Shown here: one piece after another, positions 40,379 through 42,239 of the stretch
Position numbering within the stretch: the stretch's first letter is position 1
Layout: each line of letters begins with the position of its first letter
NCBI GenBank assembly: GCA_003427395.1
Contig: BFEA01000232.1
Span: 597,486-639,724, forward strand
Length of the DNA stretch: 42,239 nucleotides
Direction of reading: 5' to 3'
Origin: Chara braunii
Taxonomy: Eukaryota > Streptophyta > Charophyceae > Charales > Characeae
Notes under the pieces: generated by a model
The model's input: the letters and a program-made list of their open reading frames with translations, nothing else
The model's database searches: none
Told to the model about the DNA's origin: nothing
Made by a program: the position numbers and the translations under genes

Positions 40379-41385
40379 TGCAATGAACCTAGATCGTGAA
40401 GACAGTCGTCAACAATGCAAGCCCAGATAAATGTCCATCGGCTGATGATTACTAGTAGTCAAAAATCGTAACTAGACAGAATGAGGTGAGGTAAACATAC
40501 ACAGACGAAGAGAGAGGAGGGAGAAGAGACAAAGGAGAGGAAGTACAATGCGCACTCCTGCTTCGGGCTCCCTCCTCTACTAGCACCTCAATAATCAATA
40601 GTCTGGACGAGTATCCGAAGTATCCTCAATGTGCCACGTGGCACGTCCAAACAGTTCCACATCAGCATCCGGAGCAATGTCGACATGAAGACCACCAGGT
40701 ACGTATCCTCGAACTCTCCACAATCCTGATCTCCTCCTGAAGCGACGACGAAACAGAACAGCAATGCCGATTACGTAGTCCCAGCCATAGAACACGTGGC
40801 AGCAGCCACGTCAGCCAATGGTACACGTGGCAGCAGCCACATCAGCGATAGGGCATGGCAGCTGCCACGTCAGCATGCCAAGAAGAAAGGAGCAAGCCGG
40901 CCACCATGCCGGACTAGCAGCACCTCGCCAAGTCACAATGCCAGCATCGCAGCATTGAGCCAGCGTCACAGCGTCGAGCCAACGTTGAAGTCAACGCGTG
41001 AAGTCAGCATCAACGCAAGACAGAATCAATGTCAAAGCCAGGAAGTCAGTTCTTATGTAGTGTTGACGTGGGGTTTGGGCCCCGGATGCTGTATCCCTCG
41101 GTCGTCCAGATCTCGATGCGAATGAGGGCCCAGATTGGCCTGAAATCCGGCCTGGATGTTGTCTGGGTACCTGCGCACAACAAATGAGTGTATCCAACCA
41201 AGGGCCTGGGTGCAGTACCTTTGACTCTACAGTTTCCTGTGTGCCGCGTTCGGTCACACAGCCACGCTCGACAGACTCAGGCCTGGGCGTGTCTTGGTCA
41301 CACAGCCCAGCGCAGACTTACTCAGGTCTGCGTGGCCTGGGGCTGAGTTCAGGGCCCCAGGCTACTTCTGAACAGGGTTATTACA
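40379..41385 (-). repeat. 5' LTR of element B
   Basis: TGCAATGAACC to GGGTTATTACA, 1007 bp, aligned along its length with 32708-33716. The palindrome GTGCCACGTGGCAC recurs at 40631-40644, and CCACGTCA is at 40806 and 40864. The W-box-like pair of the 3' copy is partly deleted here (near 41220). Confidence 0.85.
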
Positions 41386-41792
41386 TGTTTTTCGGCCTGG
41401 CACCCTTCCTCCAAAACCCTCTTCTGATACTGTCGGATTTCGGACATTTGGCGCCATCCCGCATTCTGGTGCCTTTTTCAAATTCCTCATTTTTCAGTTT
41501 CGCCCCTTGGGCTTTTGCAGATTTGCCCCTTGTACCTTACGAGGAACCGATACTTATATCGGTCCCCTGTACAGTATGGGCAACCGGGTTTTCACCCTTA
41601 GTGCTTGTGTTCAGTGTGACTTTACTTCGACATTGCGTTCGGGAATTCAAGACTGTGACTTTGCGACTTTTCCACTTTGCCACTTCGTCTGTCGAGTCGT
41701 GTCGAGTCTGCGTCAAGTTGAGTGAGCGTGTGTGTGTGCTCTCACTCCCCCTCTCTCTCCCAGCCTCGCTGCTCTGCCTCTGCCTCATCACA
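41386..41792 (+). repeat. 3' LTR of element C, second part
   Basis: Resumes with TGTTTTTCGGCCTGGCACCC and matches the 5' LTR from about 8775 to its end (CTCATCACA). The first four bases are the duplicated TGTT of the B insertion. Confidence 0.85.
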
Positions 41793-41797
41793 CTACG
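41793..41797. other. Right target-site duplication of element C (CTACG)
   Basis: CTACG directly after the LTR end ATCACA, the same five bases as at 8686-8690. Confidence 0.7.
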
Positions 41798-42026
41798 GTT
41801 CGAGTCATGCGGCCCAACTATACGCATGAAACCAAAACGCACGTGTCTGGGGACAGGTCACGGTTTCAAGGCACAGAGGGTCAATGGGTGTACAGGGGTT
41901 CAGGGAAAGGTCTAGGGATCGAGCCCTGGGATCTGCAATTGTCCTGCGAACTGGGTGAAACCATTTCATGGTTCCTACTGACCCACTAGACTAATATTGA
42001 CTTCGGACCATACTTGCGGCGCATCA
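41798..42026. other. Unassigned flank
   Basis: Sequence that, before C inserted, should have continued directly from 8690. No gene or repeat recognised. Confidence 0.4.
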
Positions 42027-42165
42027 ACCCTGTGCGCTGCGCGGTGCGTGGAGCGCAGACCCGAGGTGCGCTCGCACCGGTGCGAGGTGCGCGATGTGCA
42101 ATGCGCTGCGCACAGGGCTGGTGCGCTGGGGGGTGTGCGCTGCGGGGCCGCATATGCGCCAGGTG
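42027..42165. repeat. GTGCG-rich tract with palindromes
   Basis: GC-rich stretch dominated by GTGCG/CGCAC steps. It holds a 16-bp perfect palindrome CTCGCACCGGTGCGAG (42071-42086). It also has a near-perfect inverted pair, CCTGTGCGCTGCGC (near 42028) and GCGCTGCGCACAGG (near 42103), with one mismatch, so a hairpin could form. Followed by AT-rich and CA-repeat sequence to the window end. Confidence 0.6.
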
Positions 42166-42239
42166 CGCATAACATATATTTTTTATTTTTATGTTGAATT
42201 GAAAGTTGAAACCAACCTCCCCCACCACCACACACACAC

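Larger units (their letters stand above)
32708..41385 (-). mobile_element. Element B: near full-length Ty3/gypsy element nested in C 3' LTR
   Basis: Both LTRs (32708-33716 and 40379-41385), polypurine tract, integrase, RNase H, RT, protease, gag, leader and PBS are all present in the expected order on the minus strand, 8.68 kb in total. Target duplication TGTT. The LTRs differ at roughly 6% of positions over the first 300 bases by eye, and the 5' LTR lacks short segments present in the 3' LTR. Gag and RT carry stops and frameshifts, integrase is intact. A relative of element A, and a model for what A has lost. Confidence 0.85.
8686..41797 (+). mobile_element. Element C: Ty3/gypsy-type chromodomain retrotransposon, split by nested insertions
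   Basis: C is reconstructed from separated parts. They are a 5' LTR at 8691-9183, PBS at 9185-9196, leader to 9377, gag and pol at 26761-31644, a polypurine tract at 32590-32605, and a 3' LTR at 32606-32707 plus 41386-41792. The LTRs match along their length by eye. The 5 bases before the 5' LTR (CTACG, 8686-8690) equal the 5 after the 3' LTR (41793-41797), as expected for a target-site duplication. Elements A, D and E interrupt the leader and B interrupts the 3' LTR. The order gag, PR, RT, RNase H, IN and chromodomain marks a Ty3/gypsy chromovirus-like element. It is dead: frameshifts, a changed RT active site and loss of the integrase core. Confidence 0.75.

Noticed and set aside
41184-41915. 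243-codon plus-strand ORF
   Set aside because: Spans B LTR end, C LTR and flank; its similarity to the 8618-9382 ORF is just LTR homology.
1-42239. tRNA or rRNA genes
   Set aside because: Only the short tRNA-complementary primer-binding sites were seen; no cloverleaf or rRNA core sequence recognised by eye.

Overview
This is a eukaryotic, intergenic-looking window made almost entirely of decayed Ty3/gypsy-type LTR retrotransposons. Every recognisable protein is Gag, protease, reverse transcriptase, RNase H, integrase or chromodomain. Primer-binding sites match the 3' end of plant-type initiator-Met tRNA (TGGTATCAGAGC and near variants). The LTRs are rich in plant-like bZIP (CCACGTCA, CCACGTGG) and W-box-like (TTGAC) motifs. 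Together with the Glu/Lys-rich Gag style this suggests a streptophyte, most likely a charophyte alga such as Chara; that assignment is inference. A few single N bases show draft-assembly sequence.

Layout. 1-1,660: plus-strand remnants of one or two gag genes. 1,660-5,390: sequence I cannot assign to a transposon, holding one unknown 218-codon ORF (4328-4984) and an exon-like stretch before it. 5,395-8,685: minus-strand element F (broken gag, long repeat-bearing leader, PBS, 5' LTR). 8,686-41,797: one plus-strand element, C, split by later insertions. Its 5' LTR (8691-9183) and PBS lie about 32 kb from its 3' LTR (32606-32707 plus 41386-41792), and the outer ends carry the same 5-bp flank CTACG. 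The body of C (gag to chromodomain) is at 26,761-31,644.

Inside C, minus-strand element A (9378 to about 14,055) begins in C's leader. A has lost protease, RT, RNase H and most of integrase, and its Gag-Pol linker is fused in frame to the integrase tail. Next come two related elements tail-to-tail, D (plus, about 14,060-18,640) and E (minus, about 18,640-26,281). They form a large imperfect inverted repeat. Element B (minus, 32,708-41,385) is the most complete: two LTRs of about 1 kb, PBS, gag, all pol domains and an intact 494-aa integrase. It sits in C's 3' LTR with a 4-bp duplication.

The order of events that fits is: C inserted first; A, D and E accumulated in its leader with rearrangement; B entered C's 3' LTR. 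B's LTRs look more alike (about 94% by eye over 300 bases) than C's (about nine in ten). No element appears able to move by itself. Stops, frameshifts and C:G-to-T:A changes hit catalytic residues in several copies. I found no credible sign of a new defence, metabolic or regulatory system. The most notable signals are the nested architecture, the in-frame deletion derivative A, a conserved in-phase CCCAAAA slip site at the gag-pol junctions of A and B, and dense CCACGTCA arrays in their leaders and LTRs.
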